64,000 bases of DNA from Thiocapsa bogorovii (GTDB lineage Bacteria; Pseudomonadota; Gammaproteobacteria; Chromatiales; Chromatiaceae): positions 3,162,001 to 3,226,000 of the forward strand of contig NZ_CP089309.1 in the NCBI RefSeq assembly GCF_021228795.1. Direction: 5' to 3'. The number at the start of each line of letters is the position of its first letter. The first letter of the stretch is position 1. This document shows, in pieces, positions 25,248 to 34,116 of the stretch. The notes beneath the pieces were generated by a model. The model ran no database searches and had not been told where the DNA came from. It was given only the letters and a program-made list of their open reading frames with translations. Both the position numbers and the translations under genes were made by a program.

Positions 25248-25949
25248 ATGATCCTGATCCCGGCGCACAACGAGGCCGCAACGATCGAGCGGATCGTGAC
25301 CGAAGCGAGTGATCGCGTGGATCGTCCGGTGGTCGTCATCGATGACAACAGCAGCGACGACACGGCCGACCGCGCGCTTGCGGCCGGTGCCATCGTACTT
25401 CCGCTTGCGCTCCAGCTCGGCGCCTGGGGAGCTACTCAGGCCGGCCTTCGGTTTGCAGCGCGTCACGGCTGGCCGATCGCCGTCACGCTCGATGCCGACG
25501 GCCAACACGAGCCGGCCCTGATACCGGAATTGATCGCGCCCATCCGCGCCGGTGTGGCCGATGTCGTCATCGGGGCCTGCCCTTCGCGCGCGAGCGTAGG
25601 TCGCCGAATCGCCTGGCGCTACTTTCGCGCTCTGACCGGTATCGCCTTGGACGATATCACCTCCGGCTTTCGCGCCTATAATCGCCCGGCGATCGAGCGA
25701 CTCTCATGTCCTGACGCCAGCTTGCTCGACTACCAAGACGTTGGCGTGCTGTTGATCTTGCGTCGTCAAGGTCTCCGCATCCAGGAGGTTCAAGTGCCGA
25801 TGCAGTCACGCGGCGATGGCCGCTCGAGAATCTTCGATTCCTGGTGGACGGTCGGCCGATACATGATCCAAACAAGCCTGCTGTGTGTCGCCCGCATCGG
25901 CCACGGTCCGGCGCACCCTCAACCGGATGAGCCCAGGTCTCCCCTATGA
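25248..25949 (+). CDS. family 2 glycosyltransferase, dolichyl/polyprenyl-phosphate-sugar synthase type
   Basis: 233 residues from the ATG at 25248. The GT2 fold is clear: MILIPAHNEAATIERIV, VVVIDDNSSDDT, VTLDADGQHEP as the DxD-type metal site near 86-90, and ITSGFRAYNRPAIE near 141. Such enzymes transfer a sugar from NDP-sugar to a polyprenyl phosphate, giving the donor for membrane glycosyltransferases. The stop overlaps the next start (ATGA), tying it to a DUF2304 protein, a frequent partner of this enzyme type. An upstream CTG start is possible because the ribosome-binding site is weak. Confidence 0.82.
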   Translation: MILIPAHNEAATIERIVTEASDRVDRPVVVIDDNSSDDTADRALAAGAIVLPLALQLGAWGATQAGLRFAARHGWPIAVTLDADGQHEPALIPELIAPIRAGVADVVIGACPSRASVGRRIAWRYFRALTGIALDDITSGFRAYNRPAIERLSCPDASLLDYQDVGVLLILRRQGLRIQEVQVPMQSRGDGRSRIFDSWWTVGRYMIQTSLLCVARIGHGPAHPQPDEPRSPL

Positions 25950-26341
25950 CCTATCAGTTGACGTCGATGGCCATCGGGTTGGCCGTTGCCGGCATCATCC
26001 TATGGCTGGTGCGGCGCGACCACCTTCACGGCCCTTACGCACTCTGGTGGATGGGCGCGGCTGCTGCGGTAGTCGTTTTGGGTTTCTGGCCACGGTCTTT
26101 CGATGTTCTGGCATTCTACCTGGGTGTCAGTTATCCGCCTATACTGGCGCTGATTCTGGGATTTGCCCTCCTGCTCATCAAGGTTCTGACGATGGACTTG
26201 GAACGATCGCGACAGGAGCGGCAGATTCGGAGACTGGCTCAAAGACTAGCGATGCTCGAGGCGCGTGACCCACACCTCGAGTCTTCCGGATGCGTCGCAG
26301 ACGTTCGAAGCGAGGCTCCGGACTCCCTATCCGACTCCTGA
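25946..26341 (+). CDS. DUF2304 membrane protein
   Basis: 131 residues with three helices (about 5-22, 31-50, 53-75), then a coiled-coil cytoplasmic tail. The stretch FYLGVSYPPILALILGFALL followed by KVLTMDLERSRQERQIRRLAQR is characteristic of DUF2304. Such proteins usually sit next to a polyprenyl-phosphate sugar synthase, as here, and may anchor it. A four-base overlap with the upstream gene and a five-base gap to the next gene indicate one operon. Confidence 0.85.
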   Translation: MTYQLTSMAIGLAVAGIILWLVRRDHLHGPYALWWMGAAAAVVVLGFWPRSFDVLAFYLGVSYPPILALILGFALLLIKVLTMDLERSRQERQIRRLAQRLAMLEARDPHLESSGCVADVRSEAPDSLSDS

Positions 26342-26346
26342 CAGCA

Positions 26347-27525
26347 ATGCGGGTCCTGCACGTCGGCAAGTTCTATCCGCCGTTCGCCGGCGGCATGGAG
26401 TACTTTCTTTTCGATTTGATCGGCGCGCTGCGGGAGGGCGGCGTTGATGTTGCCGCCTTGGTGCATCACGAACGATTCGGTTGGACAGGAATCCGCCCCA
26501 ACCCCTCGGAATCGGCCTCCGTCTACCGCGCCCCGACCTTCGGTCGATTGCTCTATGTCCCCCTAAGCCCAGCCTTTCCCTTCTGGTTAGATCGGGCGAT
26601 TCGGGAGTTTGAGCCTGATCTGCTGCACCTCCATTTGCCCAACAGTTCGGCGCTCTTCGCGATGGCTCTGAGGCGAGCGCGACGCCTACCCTGGGTGGTT
26701 CATTGGCATGCCGACCTCGTCGCCTCCACGATCGATCGCCGTTTGGCATTGGCGTATCGAGCATATCGGCCGCTGGAGCAGAGGCTTCTGAGCCGGTCCG
26801 ATGCTGTCGTGGCGACGTCTCCGACCTATTTGGTGGCGAGCGAACCTCTCAGGCCTTGGCGATCCCGCTGTACCACGATCCCTTTGGGGCTGGACCCAAG
26901 GCGGCTCTCCGATCCCGATCCGGATGATCTGGCGGAGATCACACCTCTTTGGGGGGCAGCGCCATTGCGCATACTGGCGATTGGTCGGTTGACCTACTAC
27001 AAGGGTCATGAGGTCCTCATTCGGGCAATCTCGCGGTTACCCGAGGTCGGATGTCTCATCGTCGGTGCTGGAGAGAAACGCTCTTCGCTGCTGGACCTGA
27101 CCCGTTCGCTCGAAGTCACCGATCGAGTACAACTGCTCGGATTTCGGTCCGAGCGAGTGCTTCGGGCGTTGCTCGCCAGCTGCGATCTGGTGTGCTTGCC
27201 CTCCCTGGAGCGCACGGAGGCGTTCGGTCTCGTGCTCCTCGAGGCCATGCGATTCTCGAAACCGGTCGTGGTCAGCGACATCCCGGGCTCAGGCACCGGT
27301 TGGCTGGTCCGCCGAGCCGGTCACGGTCTACTGACACCGCCGGGTGATGCGCAGGCGTTGGCGAACGCCTTGAGTCAGCTCAAGGCAGATCCGCAACAGC
27401 GGCGGGCGCTCGGGGTGCGAGGGGCCGCCGCACTTGTCGGTGAGTTCGGAATCGACGCGGTCTGCAGGCAGGTTCGTTCCTTGTATGAGGAGATTCTTGC
27501 CCGAACGAGCCAGGCTCGAGATTAA
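26347..27525 (+). CDS. family 4 glycosyltransferase
   Basis: 392 residues from the ATG at 26347. GT-B architecture: an N-terminal domain opening MRVLHVGKFYPPFAGGME with the glycine-rich acceptor loop, and a C-terminal donor domain with LRILAIGRLTYYKGHEVLI and the E-x7-E region EAFGLVLLEAM near 320-330. It transfers a sugar from a nucleotide sugar to a growing glycan at the inner face of the membrane. Third gene of the operon with the GT2 and DUF2304 proteins; its end overlaps the convergent membrane-protein gene by three bases. Confidence 0.88.
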   Translation: MRVLHVGKFYPPFAGGMEYFLFDLIGALREGGVDVAALVHHERFGWTGIRPNPSESASVYRAPTFGRLLYVPLSPAFPFWLDRAIREFEPDLLHLHLPNSSALFAMALRRARRLPWVVHWHADLVASTIDRRLALAYRAYRPLEQRLLSRSDAVVATSPTYLVASEPLRPWRSRCTTIPLGLDPRRLSDPDPDDLAEITPLWGAAPLRILAIGRLTYYKGHEVLIRAISRLPEVGCLIVGAGEKRSSLLDLTRSLEVTDRVQLLGFRSERVLRALLASCDLVCLPSLERTEAFGLVLLEAMRFSKPVVVSDIPGSGTGWLVRRAGHGLLTPPGDAQALANALSQLKADPQQRRALGVRGAAALVGEFGIDAVCRQVRSLYEEILARTSQARD

Positions 27526-28955
27526 GACGCGGGGACCTCGTCGCGAGTTTGCAGCGACATCCAAACCGTCATCAGCCAGAAGATCAGGCCAGGGACGAAA
27601 TGCAGAAACACCCGATTGATGCTGGTCGAGTCGGAAGCCCACGCGGCCGCATCGGTCCAGGCGAAAAGGCCAAAGAACGCGAAGAGGGAGGTCAGGACCC
27701 AAGTCAACCCCGCCCTTTGCCATGCTTCCGAACGACTTAAGGTGAGTTTGAATAGGCTCAAGGCGACCGCGATCGCCAAGAGGTAGGACAAAAGGTGCCA
27801 GTTTCCGTATAGGAGAAAGTGCCTAAGCATTGGCTCCCATGACTGGAGAGCGCTTAAGTTGAATTGGCCGAGATAGGGCAGCTCGATCCGATCGGGTCCA
27901 AGCTGTGCGAGACCCATGAACGGTATCTCGAAATCGATCCCTCCGGACATCCAAACCGCGAGCGCCAGGATCCCAATCAATGCCGCTGTTGCGATCAGCC
28001 AGCGTCCGCGGACCTTGGTGGCGAGCAGGGCAGGAAGAAACAGCAGCGCCCAAATCAGACCTTCGACTTTTATCGATAGGCTGACGGCCAGCAACATGAC
28101 CGATAGTAATCCCTGTCGTCGATCGCCGTCGCGGCTCCAGTGAAGGAAAGACATGAACGCGAAGCCGAGCGTTGTCGCCAACCAGAGATCGGCATAGCCT
28201 GCAAGCGCGACGTGGGAGTTGAGCAAGGGGAGCGAGAGCAAGAGCCAGGTGAAGACGATCGCCGTTGGAGCGGGCGCCCCCCAAAAACGCACCTGTCCGT
28301 AAAAGCCGAGCGCCAACGCCAGGATGCAGCCCACCCAGGGCAGATTGGCGGCGGTCTCGTTCCACTGGCCAAAGGCCAAAACAGACCAGGTCGCAATCAA
28401 GGACACGGTCGTTGGATAGCGCCAGGCGGCGATCGTCTGGGCACGTCCGGAGTCATCCGCGAGCCAGTCGGAGGGTGCGATGAAAGGAACAAGCTCGCGT
28501 AATTCCGACCAGACGCGCGCGCGCAGCCCCCAGGTTGTCCAAGCGTCCCAGGGAAACAAAGGCTCCCACCATACCTCAAGTGCGAGTCCGGCAATACGCA
28601 GCACCAACCAGAGCAAGATCGCCCCGAGAAGGATTCGTTGCCCGACCGACAGGCGTTGCGCCGCCGTACCATATTCCGACCGAGCTACGGTCGCCGTAGC
28701 TCGGGATCGGAAGAGGTGAAACGCCAAGAGGGACATCAGTCCGAGGACAAGCAGCACGGGATAGACGGTCAACTCCGAGCCGAGTCGCCCCCAAAGGCCC
28801 AACAGCAGTGCTATCGCCGTCAAACCCAGGAGGTACCCGTATCCGATGAGCAATGGCCAGCGGCCGGGTTTCGGGACAGGCCAAAGCAGTCTCAACCATA
28901 AACACCCGGTGACCCCAGGCAAGGCAAGAGCGATTGCAACGCCGGGCCAGCCCAT
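27522..28955 (-). CDS. polytopic membrane protein, GT-C glycosyltransferase-like
   Basis: 477 residues with about eleven membrane helices. An early periplasmic loop has PLFPWDAWTTWGLRARVW (about 127-144), where acidic residues resemble the catalytic loop of GT-C enzymes, and a second loop has WRYPTTVSL. GT-C enzymes use polyprenyl-phosphate sugars, which the GT2 enzyme at 25.2 kb could supply. It starts two bases after the stop of the upstream gene on the same strand, so the two form an operon. The family assignment rests on architecture; a plain hypothetical membrane protein is the alternative. Confidence 0.65.
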   Translation of the reverse strand: MGWPGVAIALALPGVTGCLWLRLLWPVPKPGRWPLLIGYGYLLGLTAIALLLGLWGRLGSELTVYPVLLVLGLMSLLAFHLFRSRATATVARSEYGTAAQRLSVGQRILLGAILLWLVLRIAGLALEVWWEPLFPWDAWTTWGLRARVWSELRELVPFIAPSDWLADDSGRAQTIAAWRYPTTVSLIATWSVLAFGQWNETAANLPWVGCILALALGFYGQVRFWGAPAPTAIVFTWLLLSLPLLNSHVALAGYADLWLATTLGFAFMSFLHWSRDGDRRQGLLSVMLLAVSLSIKVEGLIWALLFLPALLATKVRGRWLIATAALIGILALAVWMSGGIDFEIPFMGLAQLGPDRIELPYLGQFNLSALQSWEPMLRHFLLYGNWHLLSYLLAIAVALSLFKLTLSRSEAWQRAGLTWVLTSLFAFFGLFAWTDAAAWASDSTSINRVFLHFVPGLIFWLMTVWMSLQTRDEVPAS

Positions 28956-28957
28956 CG

Positions 28958-30190
28958 TTACGTTCCGACCCGCACTCGAAACAAGCTCCCGATCCGCGGT
29001 GCCTTCTCGATCAAATCGGCAGGAATCTCCTTCTTGCGTTCGACCAAGACACGCCGGCTTCGGTCGTAACGGACGCTCTTCAGCGAATCCATAACCAGTA
29101 TGTAATCGCCCGGGCGCGTTAGCTTTCGGTTGGGTAGACCGGACAAGCCGGCATATGCCCTGTGCGGGGCGAGATGGTAGCGCAGCCGGGCCGGTGTGGC
29201 GCTGGTCGGGTCTGCACTCAGAATCATAATTCTCGCCGGATCCGAAGACAGACGAGCCAGCAAGGGTTGCAAGGCCCTGATAAGCCGCGCGTCCGGAGCC
29301 GCCTGAGCTCGCTCGGTTGTCGCCAACTCACCGTACCGACCCTGTGCCGCAATCAGCCTCTCGCCGAGTTCCCACTGCCAGCGCGCGTCCAGAGCAAACC
29401 ATCCGATCAAAACAAACACGGCGAGACCGCTCGTCATTGCGACTTGAGAGGTCCGTCGAAACAGGATTCCGTAACATAGCAAACTAAGACCAATCCAGAG
29501 CGCTATCGTCGCGACAGGAGATATTGTCGAGCCCGCCGAGCGTGCGCGGTAGAAATTGATCGACTTCCCGCTCCAGGGTTCGAAAAAAGTCCAGGGTGCT
29601 GCGAGTTTCGAGAGCGAATCCGAAAAGGATGGTAGCCTAGATTCTAGTCTCAGCTCACGCACCGTCACGGTTTCCGCGATCGGCCCTCGAAGCATCAGCC
29701 CGAGCCCGACGATTTCGCCTTGCCACCGCGGCTCCGTGTCGAGTCGAACGCGCGCTTGATCAAGCTCCGCAGGAGTCAGCACCCGCGTCTTTCCCGCACG
29801 GGGATTGTCGCGCGTAGACCAAAATACAGTGGCCTCCTGCGCGCTTGCGAGGCCCGCGACGTTCCATGAGAGGACTCCGTAGCGACTCGAAGGAAAGCCA
29901 TCCGATCGGCTCAGGACAGCCGCGGTATCGTCTGTACCGAGGTTGATGATCTTCCAACCCTCCGCGGTCTGTTCGCCTTGGCCGCGAACCAGATCCAGGT
30001 CGCTACTCGATAGGATTCGCGCCGGCGTTCTCGGGGCAAGGAGCAGCTGCTGGGAAAGCCAGAAACCGAACGCGACGAGCATCGCTCCCAGTAGAAAAGC
30101 CAACGCCAGCCGCGCTGGGATGCCGGTAGGGAGCGCTCTTTCCGCAATTCGGTCCTGCCCGCTCTGCCTCGGAAAATGGAACTCTTTCAT
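28958..30190 (-). CDS. hypothetical membrane protein, partner of the GT-C-like protein
   Basis: 410 residues. One N-terminal helix (about 26-47) is followed by a periplasmic beta-rich domain of about 150 residues (WKIINLGTDDTAAVLSRS, RYGVLSWNVAGLASAQEATV). Two helices (about 227-245 and 252-270) then lead to a C-terminal domain with IMILSADPTSATPARLRYHL and DYILVMDSLKSVRYD. I do not recognise the family. The arrangement next to a GT-C-like protein is common in surface-glycan loci, where such proteins may bind the acceptor. Confidence 0.7.
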   Translation of the reverse strand: MKEFHFPRQSGQDRIAERALPTGIPARLALAFLLGAMLVAFGFWLSQQLLLAPRTPARILSSSDLDLVRGQGEQTAEGWKIINLGTDDTAAVLSRSDGFPSSRYGVLSWNVAGLASAQEATVFWSTRDNPRAGKTRVLTPAELDQARVRLDTEPRWQGEIVGLGLMLRGPIAETVTVRELRLESRLPSFSDSLSKLAAPWTFFEPWSGKSINFYRARSAGSTISPVATIALWIGLSLLCYGILFRRTSQVAMTSGLAVFVLIGWFALDARWQWELGERLIAAQGRYGELATTERAQAAPDARLIRALQPLLARLSSDPARIMILSADPTSATPARLRYHLAPHRAYAGLSGLPNRKLTRPGDYILVMDSLKSVRYDRSRRVLVERKKEIPADLIEKAPRIGSLFRVRVGT

Positions 30191-30274
30191 ACCTATTGCT
30201 CCGTGCTCGCGGTCTGCAATCCGATAAACCGTGCGCCGAGGAATTGCTGCTATGCTTTGCGCCTCGATCGAGGT

Positions 30275-30519
30275 CTAGATGCCGCTGCCGGTCCCCTCGC
30301 TGATGGCCCCGGCTTCGCCGTCATCGGGCGCACTGCGCCATCCGGAGGGCTGATGCCGCCAGCGTTCGGTCACGATCGGGGTTTCGTCATCCAAACCACC
30401 GGCCATGACAAACAGTTCGACAGGCATATCTTGCTCGAAGATCGAACGCAGTGCGTCGTCCAGGAATCGACCTCTTCAAAGGATGGTACCGCAATCGTGA
30501 TCAATGGGTTCGAATCCAT
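30275..30519 (-). pseudogene. frameshifted, truncated family 2 glycosyltransferase fragment
   Basis: An ATG at 30519 opens MDSNPLITIAVPSF, a classic GT2 start. After about 16 codons the homology moves to another frame, which continues FLDDALRSIFEQDMPVELFV and then WRSAPDDGEAGAISEGTGSG before a TAG. The combined reading matches the N-terminal 80 residues of WbbL-like rhamnosyltransferases; the rest is absent. A one-base change near 30475 explains the shift. Confidence 0.5.
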
Positions 30520-30582
30520 CAGGCATCCTCTTCTTGTCACCTCGCCCTCACGGCCGATCACCGCGACACTTCGGAGTTGTTA

Positions 30583-30817
30583 GGTGATTTCCGGGAAAAG
30601 ATCTACCGGCAGAGCGGAACCAAGAAAAGCGTTCGAAGGCTCTGCTCGCTGTCGTCGCCGTTGTCGTGGTCGTGGTCGTGGTCGTCCGGAATCCGATAAC
30701 GATAACGACGACGACGACAACGAAAAAGTGCGCCGGGGGTTGCTCGAGACTTGCGACCTTAGGGGCTGGATGCCGTCTGGGCATGCGCAGTCGGGATGCC
30801 GATTCTCGGAAATCGCC
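30583..30817. mobile_element. short inverted-repeat element (MITE-like), copy 1
   Basis: A 235-base segment starts GGTGATTTCCGGGAA and ends with the complement of GGCGATTTCCGAGAA. A TTA trinucleotide flanks both ends, compatible with a 3-bp target duplication. No transposase gene is inside. The centre (30659-30722) is a GTC/GAC-rich imperfect palindrome. The same end sequence recurs at 49497-49633 and singly at 52245. Confidence 0.55.
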
Positions 30818-31235
30818 TTAGTGTTTCTTCTTAGAGCCCCGGCAGCTGAGTCGCGCTGGCCTCTCAGCCAAACCTTTTCGCTTGACTCTTCGAGCATGCC
30901 TTCAGCGAGTCGCGTTGGGTTGGGTTCGCGGCTAATCGCTGCAGTTCCAGCAGATTGCGTCGTGCCTCGATGCCCTCGGGTCAGCCACCAGGTTCGATCT
31001 CGCTCGTGCCGGCCCCGGCATCGGTCTTGGCTCGCTTCAGGGTTTCGCGGAGTTGGGTGCCGCGTCGGTGTCCGCCGTGTGGTGAGTCATGCCTCGATAC
31101 CGCGCCTCCCTCACGACCCCGAGTTGTTCCGCGCGACGACAACGCTTGGATTGGCTTTAGGCCTCCAACTGGTCTAGAGTCGCCGTCGGCCCGCAGCAGG
31201 CGCATCGGGTATTGGCGTAAACGGAGAACCGTCGA
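30818..31235. other. gene-free region
   Basis: About 420 bases show no gene I can support. A short minus-strand stretch near 30970-30895 (RNLLELQRLAANPTQRDSLK) looks coding in composition but has no start and may be a relic. The promoter of the FG-GAP protein gene should lie at the right end; its ribosome-binding site GGAG is at 31223-31226. Confidence 0.4.
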
Positions 31236-32780
31236 ATGACTTCGATTCCACCACCTGTGGTAAGAAATAGTAATGACGTGAACGGCCCGCGAGTCATGGG
31301 TAGGCAGTCCTCAGGGGTGATGGTATCGATCATCGTCACTTCCCTTGTGATTGCCATACCAATGACATCCGATGTGCGGATTGCGCGCGCAGACTCTGAG
31401 GTTGGCGCCGAGGTGCCAGTCCCGCTCGCCGGTAAGAATTCCTCGCCCGATGTTGTGGGTGAGCCATCAGAACTCGAACCGCTGGCGCCGGCCGCGTTGC
31501 AGCCATGGGTCACCGTTGTGGAGTCGGCTCCCGCCAGAAGGGTTATCGGTTCCGTGTCGATGCCGGAGGGATCGCCTTGGTGTGATGGCAAGCCAACCTA
31601 CTGGTTGGTAGGTCATGACAACACGCCGGAGACACCCTGGTGTCAGCAGTCGGACGGCAGTTGGACGCAGCCTGGCATCGCAGTGTTGGACACAACCGAT
31701 TCGCTTAATGCTATCGACGGTCCGGATAATATTGATCGGCATGACTGCGCCTCCCTCGACATTAATGACGACGCTTTTCCGGATCTCGTTTGCGTTGTTG
31801 GAGCCAATAAAGGAGAGGGGCTAGGCTTCAATGAGGTGTATGTTACCAAAGCAGACGGCGGCCTGAGCAAAATCTTGGAAGGCCATGGATTGCATAAATA
31901 CCCAAGCATGAGAACACGTTTCGTCGTCCCGCTGGATGCCGCGGATGGCGGAAAACTGCTGTTCATTGCCAACCGTGGAGCGCCTCGCGCCGACGGGAAG
32001 ACAAATGCGCATCGCCTTTTTCGGCTGGACCGGGAAAGCAAAGATGGGACCCCTGCTCCTTATTTCCACGAGGTCGATTCTCTCGGACCCTGGGTGCTCG
32101 AATATAAGGTGAGCTTTGCCTTGGCGGCGGACATCAGTCATGACGGGATCGCTGATCTCGTTGTCGGGGATGAGAACGGATCAGCCCGATTTTTTATTCA
32201 GTCAGGGGACATGCGTTGGCGCGCCATCAATCTCGGGGACATGAGAAAAACGACCACGAAATGGAATAACGCCCGAGTAGCCGATGTAACCAATGATGGC
32301 GTCGCGGATCTCATTGTGGTCGGGTCAACCCATTCAAAGCGAGCAGAGCCGTATCTACGCATATACGCCGGCAATCCGGACTTGCCTTATCTCTTTGATT
32401 TCGATAATCCTGTGTTCGAGTATCGCCCCAAATTTGATGCTGTGGATTTGGCGGTCTTGGACGTAAACCGCGACGGCCTTCTTGATGTCTACGTGGTTCA
32501 GAATGATCAATCAAAAGGCACCTATTGCGGCCCCCGCTTTAACCCGCGGGATTGGTGGGGTCGCGGTCCTCAACCACCTAAGGTCTTCGTTCCGCCCATC
32601 GATAAAGCGCAAGACCTGCTCTTTCTTGGGGAAAGTGTTTCTTCGAGCTACACTCCTCTGCGGTTGGAGCACGCCTTTCCCGGATGTGGTGGAATCGTCG
32701 AAGAATGGAACCAGCATTCGCTGATTCTCGCGCAGGGCAACTTCGCCAAACCCGGAGACAATTTGTTGCTGGAATGGTGA
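31236..32780 (+). CDS. exported FG-GAP/VCBS-repeat protein
   Basis: 514 residues. A hydrophobic segment at about 27-45 (VMVSIIVTSLVIAIP) can serve as a late signal sequence, then a linker rich in Pro and Ala to about 95. Beta-propeller type repeats with calcium-loop motifs follow: DINDDAFPDLV near 175, DISHDGIADLV near 300, DVTNDGVADLI near 349 and DVNRDGLLDVY near 410. Several Cys pairs suggest periplasmic folding. Such propellers bind proteins or glycans at the cell surface. Base composition is lower in GC than neighbours, which may mark horizontal transfer. The downstream membrane protein gene is co-oriented, 92 bases away. Confidence 0.75.
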   Translation: MTSIPPPVVRNSNDVNGPRVMGRQSSGVMVSIIVTSLVIAIPMTSDVRIARADSEVGAEVPVPLAGKNSSPDVVGEPSELEPLAPAALQPWVTVVESAPARRVIGSVSMPEGSPWCDGKPTYWLVGHDNTPETPWCQQSDGSWTQPGIAVLDTTDSLNAIDGPDNIDRHDCASLDINDDAFPDLVCVVGANKGEGLGFNEVYVTKADGGLSKILEGHGLHKYPSMRTRFVVPLDAADGGKLLFIANRGAPRADGKTNAHRLFRLDRESKDGTPAPYFHEVDSLGPWVLEYKVSFALAADISHDGIADLVVGDENGSARFFIQSGDMRWRAINLGDMRKTTTKWNNARVADVTNDGVADLIVVGSTHSKRAEPYLRIYAGNPDLPYLFDFDNPVFEYRPKFDAVDLAVLDVNRDGLLDVYVVQNDQSKGTYCGPRFNPRDWWGRGPQPPKVFVPPIDKAQDLLFLGESVSSSYTPLRLEHAFPGCGGIVEEWNQHSLILAQGNFAKPGDNLLLEW

Positions 32781-32872
32781 AGCTATCAGTTTCGACATTC
32801 AAACTCTGAGGCCGCAGGGTTCTCCTTGGGGCCGATTCACGACTTGGACCGACACGAAGTGAGTCAACCGTC

Positions 32873-33814
32873 ATGACCAGGGTCAGGGATTTTCCTAGAC
32901 TGCTCGCCGAGGTGCTGCCGGCGGATTGGAGAGCCGTACTCGCTTTCTATTTCGGATATGCTATCTCGGCGCTTGCATTGATTGTTTCGCTTTATCTTTT
33001 TCTCCCCATTCTCCGCAACACCAATGCGGCGGTGACACCTCTGATTGATTACGAGCTGAGTTTGGTGTCTGTTACGTTTCGATTTTCGTTGTCTTGGTGG
33101 GTGCCGTTCGGGCTCGTCGTCCTCTCAGCGGTTTTGTTGGCGATGAGTAAGCGACTCGAGTACCGAATCTGGAGCTTTGCGTATAACGAGTTCTGGCAAC
33201 GATACCGCAGAGTCTTTGCCGTCGGCGCGGGGAAGACCATAAGGCCTCGCCGCCTGGAAAGAGCTGCCAGGGCTCGGGCAATGGCCTTGCGATGGTTGGC
33301 GCTGCTTGGGCTGGATCTGCTCAAGGCCATCGCATTGCTGTCGCTGCTGTTGATGCTGGAGCCGCGCGTTCTGCCCGTCGTTATGGTCGTTCTCTGCGTG
33401 CTGATGATCGTCTTTTATGGCGCGATCTGGGGCGAGGAAGCCGAGGCGAAAGCGGACTTGGAACCTGGAGCCCGAAACCTCGAAGACTTGGTCCGCCATC
33501 GGGTGCGCTTGGTCAATGCTCGGCAGGTTCTCTTTGCGTTGATGCCGATCACGATCCTGTCAATGCTGCTGCTATCTCGCCTAGGTGTCGGGATCCGCTT
33601 GGATCTTGCCGGTCTCTTGTTTCTCTCCTTTCTAATTTCGGCGCTTGGCAACACTCTTGGCGATGCCGTTCAGACACTCATTCGGGTGCAACAACTCGAC
33701 GAATCCTTGCTCGCCAGCTGGGGTCCGTTAAGCCGAGGCGAGCAAGCAGCCTTTGTCGATGCCTTAGGCCGAGGGCCGATCGCGGCGACAAATGATGACT
33801 GTGATGATGACTGA
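32873..33814 (+). CDS. hypothetical multi-span membrane protein
   Basis: 313 residues. Hydrophobic helices lie at about 21-45, 73-92, 137-158, 160-180, 222-238 and 243-262; a cytoplasmic loop between helices 2 and 3 is strongly basic (RPRRLERAARARA). The tail is acidic (NDDCDDD). No family recognised. It follows the FG-GAP protein in the same direction, perhaps as its membrane partner. Confidence 0.65.
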   Translation: MTRVRDFPRLLAEVLPADWRAVLAFYFGYAISALALIVSLYLFLPILRNTNAAVTPLIDYELSLVSVTFRFSLSWWVPFGLVVLSAVLLAMSKRLEYRIWSFAYNEFWQRYRRVFAVGAGKTIRPRRLERAARARAMALRWLALLGLDLLKAIALLSLLLMLEPRVLPVVMVVLCVLMIVFYGAIWGEEAEAKADLEPGARNLEDLVRHRVRLVNARQVLFALMPITILSMLLLSRLGVGIRLDLAGLLFLSFLISALGNTLGDAVQTLIRVQQLDESLLASWGPLSRGEQAAFVDALGRGPIAATNDDCDDD

Positions 33815-33903
33815 ATATCCCAGGTGTCACCGTATCGGCGTGGGGTTCACATAGGTTGATTGAGTCGGGAACGCCCGTTTTCATCGCCGTGGAGGTCAGC
33901 CTA

Positions 33904-34011
33904 ATGACCTCGGATCCCAGCGGCCTCGGCCGTTACCTGCGGGCGTTATTGCCACCTCTTGTCGATCTAGCGGGTCTGCGTGCGGAGAGAGGTGCCTTTA
34001 AAGGCGTATAA
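33904..34011 (+). pseudogene. possible N-terminal fragment of a family 4 glycosyltransferase
   Basis: The frame reads MTSDPSGLGRYLRALLPPLV and ends after 35 codons. SGLGRYLRALLPPL resembles the acceptor loop and first helix of GT4 enzymes, and the codons before the ATG continue the similarity without a better start. Nothing matching the rest follows. The call is tentative because the fragment is short. Confidence 0.3.
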
Positions 34012-34116
34012 ATTGACATTGCTGCCTCGCTGTACGCGACACGCTTTCCAACCGGCCCGTTGACAGCCGGACTCGCTCCTGCGACAACGCGGCGGAAGAG
34101 AGGCGGCTTGTTCTGC

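Noticed and set aside
30500-30520. GGGTTCGAATCC resembling a tRNA T-arm
   Set aside because: Four bases can pair but the other arms are missing; it encodes the start of a glycosyltransferase fragment.
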